Assembly: GCF_004795835.1 (NCBI RefSeq) | Contig: NZ_CP039249.1 | Coordinates: 3,757,001-3,821,000, forward strand | Origin: Sphingomonas sp. PAMC26645 | GTDB taxonomy: Bacteria; Pseudomonadota; Alphaproteobacteria; Sphingomonadales; Sphingomonadaceae | Reading direction: 5' to 3' | Length of the DNA: 64,000 nt | Shown here: positions 25,872-34,897 of the stretch, in pieces | How the letters are laid out: the number at the start of each line of letters is the position of its first letter | How positions within the stretch are numbered: position 1 is the stretch's first letter | Program-made: the position numbers and the translations under genes | The notes under the pieces: generated by a model | Seen by the model: only the letters and a program-made list of their open reading frames with translations | Database searches by the model: none | What the model was told of the DNA's origin: nothing

Positions 25872-28800
25872 TTACAGTCCGATAGAGTAGAGTGCGTGGT
25901 GTGCCAGGATAAACAGCGTACGACGGTCGGCGCCACCGATGACGAGTTGCAGCGGACGTTCCGGTACGTCGATACGGCGTAGCAGTGAGCCGTCCGGCCG
26001 GTAGACGAACACCTGTCCATTGGCGACGTACAGGTTGCCAGCCGCATCGCGCGTCGCGCTCTCGCCGCCGCGCGGTGCGACGACCTTGAGGTCCGTCACC
26101 CGGCCGTCGTCGCCGACCAGACCGCTATACGTGCGGTTCTCCGATCCGTTGGTCAGCACCACCCGCTCGCCGGGAGGCGCCGTGACGAACCCATAGGAGT
26201 CGAGCGTATCGGACCAGCGCCAGCCCTGATGATCGTCCGGCCCCTGGTTCCACACGCGGAACGCCGGCAGCACCAGCGAACCGTCGGGCGAGACATATTC
26301 CTGCGCCTTCGCCTCGCCCATCTTGCCGGTGAAGAAATCGGCGAGCGGTGGATATTGGTACGTCGTCGGATCGATCCGGTCGGCGAACTCGCCGTTCGCC
26401 CAGACGTTGACGGGCAGCACAGTCGCCGCACCGCGTCTCGCCTTGGCTGGGGTCGGCGCGATGACCTTGACGTCGGAGGGCTTGGTTGGATCGATGCTGT
26501 AGACGGTACCATCTCGCCCGACCGAAGACAGCACCAGCAGGTCGCCGGACTTGTCGACCGCGAGGTTCACCGCGTCGAGCGGCGCTTCCGCGACGATCGA
26601 CAGGCCTTCGGTCTTCGACCAGCCATGGATCCGCTGGAAGCGACGATCGATGAAGTACAGCTTGCCCTGCGCATCGACCGCACCGCCGGCGATCGAATAG
26701 AATCCGTCGGCCAGTTTCTCCACGCCAGGCGTTGCCGGTATCGGAGTTCGCACTGCCGTGGCCGACGCCGCCGGCACGTCGAGCTTCGCGAATTCGAGTT
26801 CACGTACTTCCTGCCCGCGCGTCATGTCCTTGATCGTGTTCTCGAACGGGAACTTGCTCGCGCGCAGATACGTGCCGCAGCCCTTCGCATCGCAGCTCGC
26901 GAACCCGCTTTCGGCGTTCACGTGGACGTTGCGGAAACGGATATCGCCGGAGTTGTAGAGCTTTACCGCGGCGTCCATCGGCTTGATCGACCGTGTGACG
27001 CGGTAGCTGTGGTAATTGGCGAACAGGATGTTGCGCGAATTGCGGATCTCGGTGGAAATCGCGTCGACGCCGTCGCGCACTTCCTGCTCGGTCTGTGGCG
27101 CGAGGAATTCCCAGTTCTCGACGTTGTCGAGAACGATCTCGGCGCGATAATGGTGCTCGGCGGAGAGTTCGTAGACGTGGCCGGGAGTCTTGGTGTTCGA
27201 GACGTGGAAGCCCGCCGAGGCCAGCGTGTTCGGCGACCAGATCGCCGCAAACGTACCGCCGCCGCCATCGGTCACCCAGATGCTCGGATATTGGCCGTCG
27301 AAGCGCGCGCGCGGATCGCCAAAGCCGATCGGACTGCCCTTGGTCAACACGGTGCCGCCCCCGCCCTGGATCTTGACGTCATTGATCATAGACGCCTCGC
27401 CCGCCTTCCACAGAAGCGCGGTCGCACGCGGGTTCACGCCGCCGGTCCATAAGCCCAGGCCGGAGACGATCGCGTTGCCGCCTTTCGCGCTCTCCAGCAG
27501 CGCCTTCGGACCGCCGACGCCCATGTACGCGGGCGTCTCGTCGGGGAGATAGAGATGCGTGAGGCTGGGGTGCAGCGAGATCAGCACGCTGTCGGGCCGC
27601 AGCTTCAGCGTGTCGGTGACGCGGTAGCGACCGACCGGAAGATACAGCACACGGTGGGTGTCGATCGCGCGCTGCAAGGCTGCGGTATCGTCGGTGGTAT
27701 CGTCACCTTTGACGCCTAAATCATGCACGTTCGCCCATTCGCGCACGGCCGGCATTGCCCGGATCGCCGGCGCGCGTCGGGCGGGCAGTCGAGACAGCGG
27801 CGCGATCGAGACGTCGGTCGCATATTCGCCGATCGTACCGAGGCCCGCCAGCTTCAGACCGTAGGAAAAGTCGGCGACCCGGTAGGTCGGCCCCGTCGCC
27901 GCGACGGTCTTGCCGCTATCGCGGAAGCGCGCAAAGGTCGGCGTGTTGCTCGCCACCGCATTGTCGAAGCCGATCTGCGTGAACACGCTGTTCTCAGCCG
28001 AAACGACAATACCCGCCTGCGACACGTTCTCGAACCGGACGTCCTTGCCCCAAAAGGAATCCGAATAGCCGCGGTCGATCTCGATCCCGACCGGCGTATC
28101 GCGGATTGCGACGTTGACCAGGGTCAGGTCTACCTCATGCTCGCGGATCGCCGCGTCGCGCTGGCCCTGGAACTCCGAATCGAGCAATGTGAACTGCCAT
28201 GCGGGCGAGGTCTTCTCCGACATGATGCCGTAGCGACCGCCGAAGAAGCGCAGATTCTCGAACTCGTTGCCCGCCTGATAGACGCCGGCGAGACCCGAGC
28301 CGATGTGGAAGTCGATGTGTCGCAGATAGCCGTGCTGCGCGACACGGAATCGCACCGCGACCGCGCCGGCATTGCCCTCGCCGATCCGGAAATCGACGTT
28401 CGACAGCGTGGAATAGAAGGTGCTCGAGGTTGCGTCGAAGATCGCCGGATCGAACGGCACGCTCGTGCGCGGCGGTACGGGTGCCTTGCCGACGCGGTAC
28501 TGGTCCTCGCCGGTAAAACTGACCATCGCCGCCACGCCGGATCCGAAGCCGGCACTGTTGTCGGCGAGAACGATCTCCGGGCGATTCGCGCCGACGCCGA
28601 AGACGCGGACGGCGGACCGGATGAAGATCGTGCGGGTGATCCTGTAGCGTCCCGATGGCAGGAAAACGACGCCGCCATGACCGCCAGCCGCCGCCGCATC
28701 GATTGCCTGCTGGATCGCCGCGCTATCGTCCGCGCGGCCATCGCCGACTCCCTTGACGGTTACCGCCTGCGGATCGTTGGGTTGGCTGAGATAGACCGAG

Positions 28801-28886
28801 ACCGACCGGGTTGGCGCCGAAGTCTTCGCAACGGCCGGGCTGGCGACAAGAAGCGCCGTTCCGCAGAGCAGCCATTTCGCAACCAT
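25872..28886 (-). CDS. Secreted tandem pectate-lyase-3-fold protein fused to an SMP-30-like propeller
   Basis: The 1004-residue protein has a signal peptide (ending SPAVAK). Two right-handed beta-helix modules of the Pectate_lyase_3/GH55-like class follow, each announced by a GV-GD-DDSAA/DDTAALQ-AID block (about residues 46-65 and 392-410) and a PxGRYRI/V-T segment. From about 710 to the end comes a beta-propeller resembling SMP-30/gluconolactonase proteins (GGAVDAQGKLYFIDRR, LQLVIGGADRRTLFI). It probably acts on a plant polysaccharide in the periplasm or outside. Its neighbours are a LuxR-type regulator and the hexuronate/xylan genes. No catalytic residues could be assigned, so the exact activity (lyase, hydrolase or binding) is open. 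Confidence 0.75.
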   Translation of the reverse strand: MVAKWLLCGTALLVASPAVAKTSAPTRSVSVYLSQPNDPQAVTVKGVGDGRADDSAAIQQAIDAAAAGGHGGVVFLPSGRYRITRTIFIRSAVRVFGVGANRPEIVLADNSAGFGSGVAAMVSFTGEDQYRVGKAPVPPRTSVPFDPAIFDATSSTFYSTLSNVDFRIGEGNAGAVAVRFRVAQHGYLRHIDFHIGSGLAGVYQAGNEFENLRFFGGRYGIMSEKTSPAWQFTLLDSEFQGQRDAAIREHEVDLTLVNVAIRDTPVGIEIDRGYSDSFWGKDVRFENVSQAGIVVSAENSVFTQIGFDNAVASNTPTFARFRDSGKTVAATGPTYRVADFSYGLKLAGLGTIGEYATDVSIAPLSRLPARRAPAIRAMPAVREWANVHDLGVKGDDTTDDTAALQRAIDTHRVLYLPVGRYRVTDTLKLRPDSVLISLHPSLTHLYLPDETPAYMGVGGPKALLESAKGGNAIVSGLGLWTGGVNPRATALLWKAGEASMINDVKIQGGGGTVLTKGSPIGFGDPRARFDGQYPSIWVTDGGGGTFAAIWSPNTLASAGFHVSNTKTPGHVYELSAEHHYRAEIVLDNVENWEFLAPQTEQEVRDGVDAISTEIRNSRNILFANYHSYRVTRSIKPMDAAVKLYNSGDIRFRNVHVNAESGFASCDAKGCGTYLRASKFPFENTIKDMTRGQEVRELEFAKLDVPAASATAVRTPIPATPGVEKLADGFYSIAGGAVDAQGKLYFIDRRFQRIHGWSKTEGLSIVAEAPLDAVNLAVDKSGDLLVLSSVGRDGTVYSIDPTKPSDVKVIAPTPAKARRGAATVLPVNVWANGEFADRIDPTTYQYPPLADFFTGKMGEAKAQEYVSPDGSLVLPAFRVWNQGPDDHQGWRWSDTLDSYGFVTAPPGERVVLTNGSENRTYSGLVGDDGRVTDLKVVAPRGGESATRDAAGNLYVANGQVFVYRPDGSLLRRIDVPERPLQLVIGGADRRTLFILAHHALYSIGL

Positions 28887-29007
28887 CGTCCGTCTCCCGT
28901 TATCAGGACAGCAGTCCTACCGTTCGTGGAGGCCCGCTTCATCTGCGACGAAGGTCGTATTCGGAGCCCTTCGATCCTCCCCACCAGAGGGGGATCAACG
29001 GCAAGTG

Positions 29008-29259
29008 TCAGATCGCCAGCGTCTGCGCGACGATCGCGGCCTGCGTCCGGTTGCGGACGTTCAGCTTGCGCATCAGGGCGGTCATGTGGACCTTCACGGT
29101 AGCCTCGGCGATCCCGAGATCGAAGGCGATCTGCTTGTTGAGCAAACCCGAATGCACGCCGCGAAGGACCCTGATCTGCGTCGGCGTCAGGCGCGGCGAC
29201 GCGGCGCGCGTCGCGGCTGAAGGTTGGTGCGTATCGTATCCAGGCCGTTCCATGGTCAT
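29008..29259 (-). CDS. Stand-alone LuxR-type HTH protein lacking a receiver domain
   Basis: The 83-residue protein consists almost entirely of a GerE/LuxR helix-turn-helix: LTPTQIRVL, SGLLNKQIAFDLGIAEATVKVHM and LMRKLNVRNRTQAAI. This sequence is that of NarL/FixJ response regulators, but the phospho-receiver is missing; only about 23 residues precede the HTH. GGGAGGG lies directly before ATG 29259 and 5-6 bases before ATG 29253, which may be the true start. It lies between the beta-helix/propeller gene and the divergent gntP. It may regulate the polysaccharide genes constitutively, or be a truncated regulator. Confidence 0.8.
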   Translation of the reverse strand: MTMERPGYDTHQPSAATRAASPRLTPTQIRVLRGVHSGLLNKQIAFDLGIAEATVKVHMTALMRKLNVRNRTQAAIVAQTLAI

Positions 29260-29427
29260 CCCTCCCTGTGCGCCGGCCGAAGTCGTAGCGGCCGATGGGT
29301 GGCCGAGACGCGGTGGCTGTCGCTGTTGATCCAGTGATCCGTTAATCGGATTCGGTTGGACAGGTTTTGACTATGGGCCGCGCTATCGGACGCAATCAAG
29401 CCTTTTTTGTTGTCAGATCGAAAAGAC

Positions 29428-29438
29428 CTGTCGTACAG
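29428..29438. promoter_or_regulatory. Candidate GntR-family operator
   Basis: CTGTCGTACAG is a perfect palindrome with the GT-NNN-AC core typical of FadR-type GntR operators. It lies in the luxR/gntP divergent region, 110 bases before gntP, and the gntP operon contains a GntR/FCD gene. A single site, so support is limited. Confidence 0.35.
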
Positions 29439-29491
29439 ATATGCCATCATATCGGCAGGCGAAGGCGCCGCCGACCAACGGGAGGGGCGTG

Positions 29492-29542
29492 ATGTCACGA
29501 GCACTGGACGAGCGCGCGCAACTGCGACCCGCATGCCGATGA
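29492..29542 (+). other. Possible 16-residue leader frame before gntP
   Basis: GGGAGGGG precedes an ATG at 29492 that opens a 16-codon frame (MSRALDERAQLRPACR). Its TGA (29540-29542) overlaps the gntP ATG at 29539 (ATGA). The good ribosome site belongs to this frame and not to gntP, which suggests translational coupling. Confidence 0.35.
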
Positions 29543-30885
29543 TCAGCCCCGACATGCGACTCGTGATCGCTGCACTCACGGGGATATTGCTTGCCGTCCT
29601 GATGATCGTTCGCGGTCGACTCCACCCCTTTATCGGCCTGTTGTGCGGCGCGTTCACGGTCGGCCTTCTCGCCGGTCTTCCCCTCCCCGACGTCGCCAAG
29701 GCGGTGCAGAAGGGGGTAGGCGACATCATCGGCGGCACGGGGCTGGTGGTCGCGCTCGGCCTGTCGCTCGGCGCGATGCTGCATCTGTCGGGCGCCGCTG
29801 CGTCGCTTGCCAAAGGCGCGTTGAAGATGACCGGCAAGCAAGCGGCACCATGGGCGACGCTGGGCATCGCGATCATCGTCGGCCTTCCGCTGTTCTTCGA
29901 AACCGGCCTCGTCCTGCTGCTGCCGATCGTCGTCGCGGCTGCCGAAGAAATGACCGGCAAGGACGGCGCTGAACGCGATGCCGCCAAGTTGAGGCTGATC
30001 ATGCCGGCGCTGGCGGGGCTCGGCGTGGTGCATGCGCTGGTCCCGCCGCATCCCGGCCCGCTGCTCGCGGTCGAGGCGTTGGGCGCCAACCTCGGCAAGA
30101 CGATGCTGTACGGCATCGCGATCGCCATTCCGACGGCGATCATCTCCGGTCCGCTGCTCGCGAAGTTCACGACGCGCGGCGTGCGGTTGGAAGCGCCGGT
30201 GTTGCATGATCCAGGGCTCGGCATCGCCCCGCCACCGCGGCTGTGGTCGCTGTTGATCGTGCTCCTGCCGGTGCTGATGATCGCGACCGGCGAGCTGGGC
30301 CAAATGATCCCGGGCATGAAAGGAACCGCATGGCTCGTCGCCGCGAGCAACCCAGTAGTCGCGCTGCTGCTGACCAACCTCATCGCGCTCCCGCTGCTGT
30401 TCGGCCGGCGGCTTCGTGAGGCTGCGATCCAGAACGCGGTGTGGCACGAGACGATGGGCGCCGCGGGGGCGATCCTGCTCGCGATCGGCGCTGGCGGTGC
30501 GCTGAAGCAGGTGCTGGTGACCGCAGGCCTGTCCGATCTGCTCGCGCGCACGGTACTGATGTATTCGATCTCGCCGCTGTTGCTCGGCTGGCTGGTCGCA
30601 GTCGGCATCCGCCTGGCGGCCGGTTCCGCGACCGTGGCGACGATCACCGCGGTCGGGATCATGCCGGGCGTCGTCGCAAGCTCGGGCGTGTCACCGGAAC
30701 TCGTCGTGCTGGCGATCGGCGCGGGCTCCGTATTCTTCAGCCACGTCAACGATCCCGGCTTCTGGCTCGTTAAAAGCTATGTCGGCACCAGCACCGCGGA
30801 CACGTTCCGCACCTGGTCGATGCTGGAGACGTCGATCTCGATAGTTGGCCTCGCGTTCGTCCTGGCGCTCAGCCATGTCGTCTGA
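29539..30885 (+). CDS. gntP: GntP-family gluconate/sugar-acid permease
   Basis: The 448-residue protein has about 12-14 hydrophobic helices and the GntP pattern GLPLFFETGLVLLLPI, VPPHPGPLLAVE and the late SHVNDPGFWLVK. It imports gluconate-like sugar acids with protons through the inner membrane. The frame is open from 29407, but that part is hydrophilic and unlike the family. ATG 29539 overlaps the stop of a 16-codon leader; ATG 29533 and 29557 are alternatives. The next gene, a GntR regulator, overlaps its end by 11 bases. In this locus the substrate may be an aldonate or uronate released from xylan. Confidence 0.88.
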   Translation: MISPDMRLVIAALTGILLAVLMIVRGRLHPFIGLLCGAFTVGLLAGLPLPDVAKAVQKGVGDIIGGTGLVVALGLSLGAMLHLSGAAASLAKGALKMTGKQAAPWATLGIAIIVGLPLFFETGLVLLLPIVVAAAEEMTGKDGAERDAAKLRLIMPALAGLGVVHALVPPHPGPLLAVEALGANLGKTMLYGIAIAIPTAIISGPLLAKFTTRGVRLEAPVLHDPGLGIAPPPRLWSLLIVLLPVLMIATGELGQMIPGMKGTAWLVAASNPVVALLLTNLIALPLLFGRRLREAAIQNAVWHETMGAAGAILLAIGAGGALKQVLVTAGLSDLLARTVLMYSISPLLLGWLVAVGIRLAAGSATVATITAVGIMPGVVASSGVSPELVVLAIGAGSVFFSHVNDPGFWLVKSYVGTSTADTFRTWSMLETSISIVGLAFVLALSHVV

Positions 30886-31606
30886 GACTCCGAGCACCCC
30901 GCCGCCGATCGTTCCGGACAAGCCCGCCGCGAACGGCATAAGGCTGGCGGACCGCGCCTATACCGCGATCGTCCAGATCATCCTCGACGAGCAGCTCGCG
31001 GTCGGCGACCGGCTTCCGGCCGAGGACAAACTCGCCACGATGTTCGGCATGTCCCGCACGATCGTCCGCGAGGCGCTCGCGAGGCTCGCGTCCGACGGCA
31101 TCACGCAGGCACGGCGCGGCGCGGGTTCCTACGTCAAGCGGCGACCGTCGGAGCGGCTCGGGTCGCACATGCCAATGGCCGACATCGCGGCGACGCTCGG
31201 CACCTACGAAGTGCGCTTCGTACTGGAGGCGGAAGCGGCGCGGCTCGCGGCACAACGCCGGTCGCATCACCAGATGGACGCTATCGAGCATGCTTTGGAA
31301 GCGTTGCGCACCGCGTTGCTGTCGAATGCGCCGGCGCATGACGAGGACTGGGTGCTGCACCGCGCGATCGCCGAGGCGACTGCCAACGCTGCGTTCCTGC
31401 CGGTCTTCGATCACCTCCAGGACGCGGTGATGCGTATTCTCCGAGCCGGTGTCGACATCTCGCGGTCGCGCGCGCCGGAAGTGATCAAGGCCATGATGGA
31501 CGAGCACGACGCGATCGTCGAAGCTATCCGTGCGCAGGATGCGGACGGCGCGGCGCTGGCGATGCGCTGGCATCTCTCGCAAGGCCGCAAGCGCCTGATG
31601 CCCTGA
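30875..31606 (+). CDS. GntR/FadR-type transcriptional regulator (FCD domain)
   Basis: The 243-residue protein has a GntR winged helix (about 30-100: LPAEDKLATMFGMSRTIVREALARLASDGI, RRGAGSYV) and a C-terminal FCD ligand domain with the usual metal/acid pocket (D and H in EDWVLHRAI, H in MMDEHDAI, H in MRWHLS). Such regulators bind sugar acids or other carboxylates and release DNA. ATG 30875 lies inside the end of gntP, so the two genes are cotranscribed and coupled. It probably controls gntP and perhaps the receptor gene that follows; CTGTCGTACAG upstream of gntP is a candidate site. Confidence 0.88.
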   Translation: MSSETPSTPPPIVPDKPAANGIRLADRAYTAIVQIILDEQLAVGDRLPAEDKLATMFGMSRTIVREALARLASDGITQARRGAGSYVKRRPSERLGSHMPMADIAATLGTYEVRFVLEAEAARLAAQRRSHHQMDAIEHALEALRTALLSNAPAHDEDWVLHRAIAEATANAAFLPVFDHLQDAVMRILRAGVDISRSRAPEVIKAMMDEHDAIVEAIRAQDADGAALAMRWHLSQGRKRLMP

Positions 31607-31749
31607 CGTGTCAGGCTTCGGCTCACGCGCCGCACCTGCGACCATGGTCGTAGATGATACCGCGCCCAGTATATCGTAGAGAACGACAAGAATGACACGT
31701 CGCCAGGCCGGACCACGGCACGCGCCACGTGCGACAAGGGGATGGACGG

Positions 31750-34700
31750 ATGAACAAGGTTACGCGCGGTCGACGGTCAGTCGGATCTTTCAATGTTAAC
31801 GCAACCAGCATGATCGTGCTGGCCACCGCGTTGCTCTGCGCCCCTGCCGCAGCCCAGACCGTTGCCCCGCCGTCCGACCTGCCCGCTTCGACCCAATTGG
31901 CCGATCCGGCAGCGCCGCCCCAGACGCTGACCCCGCAGACCGCCGCAGAAGAGCAGGCCGCGCCGGACAAGGACATCGTCGTCACGGGGTCTCGCATCGT
32001 CTCGAGTGGCTATAACGCGCCAACACCGACGACCGTGATCGGCGAGGACCAGATCCTCAAGAACGCGCAGCCCAACATCTTCAACGCGGTCGCGCAGTTG
32101 CCGTCGCTGCAAGGCTCGACCGGTGCCTCCACCGGCACGTTCAGCACGTCGAGCGGTACGCAAGGACTGAGCTCGTTCTCGTTGCGCGGCCTTGGCCCGA
32201 TCCGTACGCTGACCCTGCTCGATGGCCAGCGCGTCGTCGGCGCCAACGTCTCCGGCGTGCCCGACATCAGCATGTTCCCGCAGTTGCTGGTCAAGCGCGT
32301 CGACGTCGTCACCGGTGGCGCATCGGCCTCCTACGGCTCGGACGCAGTCGGCGGCGTGGTCAACTTCATCACCGATACGCGCTTCAAGGGCTTCAAGGCG
32401 AACGTCCAGGGCGGCATCACCAACTATGGCGACGACAAGCAGGGCCTGGTCCAGGCGGCATTCGGCACGTCGCTGTTCGGCGATAAGCTGCACCTGATCG
32501 TCAGCGGCGAATATGACGACGAGGACGGCGTCGGCCCGGGCGATTTCGGCACAGACCTCGCCAAGGGTCGCGACTGGTACCGCGCCACTACGCTCGTCAA
32601 CACCGGACAAACCAACAATGGCCTGCCGCAGTTCAACTACCGCGACTATGCACAGCCTTATCAATATGCGCGCTACGGCCTGATCAACAACGGCCCGTTG
32701 CAGGGCATTGCGTTCGATCAGAGCGGCGCGCCGTATAATTTTAGTTATGGATCGAACGGTCGTCCGACCGGCACCGGCGGCGTCACCAACTGCTTCCCCG
32801 CCAACAGCTTCTGCGTCGGCGGCGACCTATCGGGCGCGCCGGGCTCGGGCGCATCGCTCCAATCCTCGCTGGAACGGCTCAACGGCTTCGGGCGGATCGG
32901 CTTCGACTTCGCCGAGAACAACGAGGCCTATGTGACGGTCAACCTTGCGCAGGTGAAGACCAGCAACCAGCCTAGCCCGGGGTATAACCGCCCGAACCTG
33001 ACCGTGCAGTGCGCCAACCCCTTCCTGCCGCAGTTGGTGCGGGATCGGTGTGCGACGGCGATCAATCCCGCTACCGGTACTCCAGGGATCACTCAGTTCA
33101 ACTTCGGTACCAGCAACGGCAACTTCCCCGATCCTTTGGTCCAGACGGACCGGCGCCAGTACCGCTTCGTCGGCGGCCTGAAGGGCAAGTTCGAGATCGG
33201 CGGTACGCCCTGGAACTACGACACGTATTACGAACACGGCATCACCCTGGCGGCGATCGACGTCGACAATACCGTGTTGCAGCCGCGCTACGTCGCCGCG
33301 ACCAACGCGATCACGCTAAACGGCGCGATCGTCTGCGCCGATCCGGTCGCGCGTGCCGCCGGATGCCAGCCGATCAACATCTTCGGCGGTGCGGTGCCGT
33401 CGGCATCGGCGCTCGCCTATGTAACGCCTGCCAATGGCCCCCTCCAGCGCACCAAGCTGACGCAGGACGTCGCCAGCCTCAACTTCTCCGGCGAGCCGCT
33501 CAACCTGTGGGCCGGGCCGTTGTCGGTTGCCTTCGGTGGCGAGTATCGTCGTGAATTCTACCGCGTTCACGGCGACCCCTATGGTGCGGGCGTCACCGCA
33601 CTCAGCCCGAACAGCACAGCCTATCCCGCCGATCCGCTGCTGAATTCCGCGCTGGGCAGCAACTGGGCAGCCGGCAACTACAAGAACGGCCGCGGCAAGT
33701 ACGAGGTGTATGAGGGATTCCTCGAACTCAACCTGCCGTTGTTCAACAGCGAAAAGATCGGCCGCGCAAACCTCAACGGCGCGGGCCGCGTGACGCATTA
33801 CAGCACGTCGGGCACGGTCTGGGCGTGGAAGGCCGGCGGCACCTGGGATACGCCGCTCGACGGCATCCGGTTGCGCGCCGTCACGTCACGCGACGTCCGT
33901 GCGCCGAACCTGTCCGAACTGTTCGCCGCACCGACCGTCACCACGCTGCCGAACTTTACCAATCCGTTTTCCGGTAGCGGCGTGCAGGCGTTCCAGAACA
34001 CCGTCGGTAACCCAGATCTGAAGCCGGAAATCGCGCGCAATACCGAGGTCGGTATCGTCCTGTCACACCCGTCATGGGCACCGGGTCTCGGTCTGTCGTT
34101 CGACTATTACAAGATCAAGCTAGACGGCGTCGTCTCGACACTGTCGCCCGATCAGATCGTCCGCTTCTGCTTCGAGGGCAATCAAGCGTTCTGCGGCGGC
34201 TTCGTGCTGAACAGCCCGACCCAGGGCGGCAATTTCATCAACGTCCAGCCGTTCAATCTGGCATCTTGGAAGACCAGCGGGTTCGACATCGAGGCGAGCT
34301 ATCAGTGGAAGAAGCCACTCGGCATCCCCGGCAACTTCACGCTCCGCGTGCTGGGTACGCATGTGAAGGAGTTCCTCGTCGACGCCGGGATCGCCGGTGT
34401 TGACGTGGTCGACCAGGCCGGGGCCAACAACGGCGCGACGCCGGATTGGAAGTGGTTGGCGACGCAGAGCTACGACAACGACGTCTTCAGCCTCAACCTG
34501 CAGGAGCGCTGGTTCTCGGACGGCGTGTTCGGCAATCAATATGTCGTGTGCACCAGCGCTTGCCCGGTCTCGACCGCCAACCACCCGACCATCGACTATA
34601 ACACGATGAAGGGTGCCTTCTATTTCGACCTCGGCGGTTCGGTGAACCTGACCAAGCAGGTCAGCATGTTCTTCAAGGTCGACAATCTGTTCGATCACGA

Positions 34701-34803
34701 CCCAGAGCCCGCGCCGCAGACCAATACCGGCCTCGACGTGAACCCGGCACTGTACGACACGCTCGGCCGCTTCTACCGCCTGGGCGTCCGCGCCCGGTTC
34801 TGA
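31750..34803 (+). CDS. TonB-dependent receptor of the large carbohydrate-uptake type
   Basis: The 1017-residue protein has a signal peptide ending PAAAQ, a Pro/Ala linker, a plug domain (DIVVTGSRI at about residue 75, then LPSLQGSTGAS, FSLRGLGPIRTLTLLDGQRV, GSDAVGGVVNF) and a long barrel ending VRARF. Its length and plug match receptors that import oligosaccharides in sphingomonads, Caulobacter and Xanthomonas. ATG 31750 has a GGACGG-type site; the frame opens at 31729. It follows the GntR gene by 143 bases and is closed by a hairpin. The surrounding xylan/hexuronate genes make a xylo-oligosaccharide or aldouronic acid ligand likely, by context only. Confidence 0.88.
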   Translation: MNKVTRGRRSVGSFNVNATSMIVLATALLCAPAAAQTVAPPSDLPASTQLADPAAPPQTLTPQTAAEEQAAPDKDIVVTGSRIVSSGYNAPTPTTVIGEDQILKNAQPNIFNAVAQLPSLQGSTGASTGTFSTSSGTQGLSSFSLRGLGPIRTLTLLDGQRVVGANVSGVPDISMFPQLLVKRVDVVTGGASASYGSDAVGGVVNFITDTRFKGFKANVQGGITNYGDDKQGLVQAAFGTSLFGDKLHLIVSGEYDDEDGVGPGDFGTDLAKGRDWYRATTLVNTGQTNNGLPQFNYRDYAQPYQYARYGLINNGPLQGIAFDQSGAPYNFSYGSNGRPTGTGGVTNCFPANSFCVGGDLSGAPGSGASLQSSLERLNGFGRIGFDFAENNEAYVTVNLAQVKTSNQPSPGYNRPNLTVQCANPFLPQLVRDRCATAINPATGTPGITQFNFGTSNGNFPDPLVQTDRRQYRFVGGLKGKFEIGGTPWNYDTYYEHGITLAAIDVDNTVLQPRYVAATNAITLNGAIVCADPVARAAGCQPINIFGGAVPSASALAYVTPANGPLQRTKLTQDVASLNFSGEPLNLWAGPLSVAFGGEYRREFYRVHGDPYGAGVTALSPNSTAYPADPLLNSALGSNWAAGNYKNGRGKYEVYEGFLELNLPLFNSEKIGRANLNGAGRVTHYSTSGTVWAWKAGGTWDTPLDGIRLRAVTSRDVRAPNLSELFAAPTVTTLPNFTNPFSGSGVQAFQNTVGNPDLKPEIARNTEVGIVLSHPSWAPGLGLSFDYYKIKLDGVVSTLSPDQIVRFCFEGNQAFCGGFVLNSPTQGGNFINVQPFNLASWKTSGFDIEASYQWKKPLGIPGNFTLRVLGTHVKEFLVDAGIAGVDVVDQAGANNGATPDWKWLATQSYDNDVFSLNLQERWFSDGVFGNQYVVCTSACPVSTANHPTIDYNTMKGAFYFDLGGSVNLTKQVSMFFKVDNLFDHDPEPAPQTNTGLDVNPALYDTLGRFYRLGVRARF

Positions 34804-34812
34804 TCGACCTGT

Positions 34813-34836
34813 CCCCGGTAGCGGTTGCTATCGGGG
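34813..34836. terminator. Terminator hairpin between convergent genes
   Basis: CCCCGGTAGC (34813-34822) pairs with GCTATCGGGG (34827-34836) with one G-T wobble and a GGTT loop. It lies between the receptor gene and the lactonase gene, which converge here. Confidence 0.6.
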
Positions 34837-34897
34837 AGCGTCCCAAGACCGTGCCAACGTGACCGATGGGCAACGACCCGTGTCGAACGAAGTCGGA

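Noticed and set aside
27723-29102. Open frame of 459 codons on the plus strand
   Set aside because: Antisense to the beta-helix/propeller protein and LuxR gene, with no recognisable domain.
31608-31625. CCTGAC/GTCAGG inverted repeat at the end of the GntR gene as a second GntR operator
   Set aside because: Its half-site spacing differs from the palindrome before gntP and it overlaps the stop codon; too little to support a shared operator.
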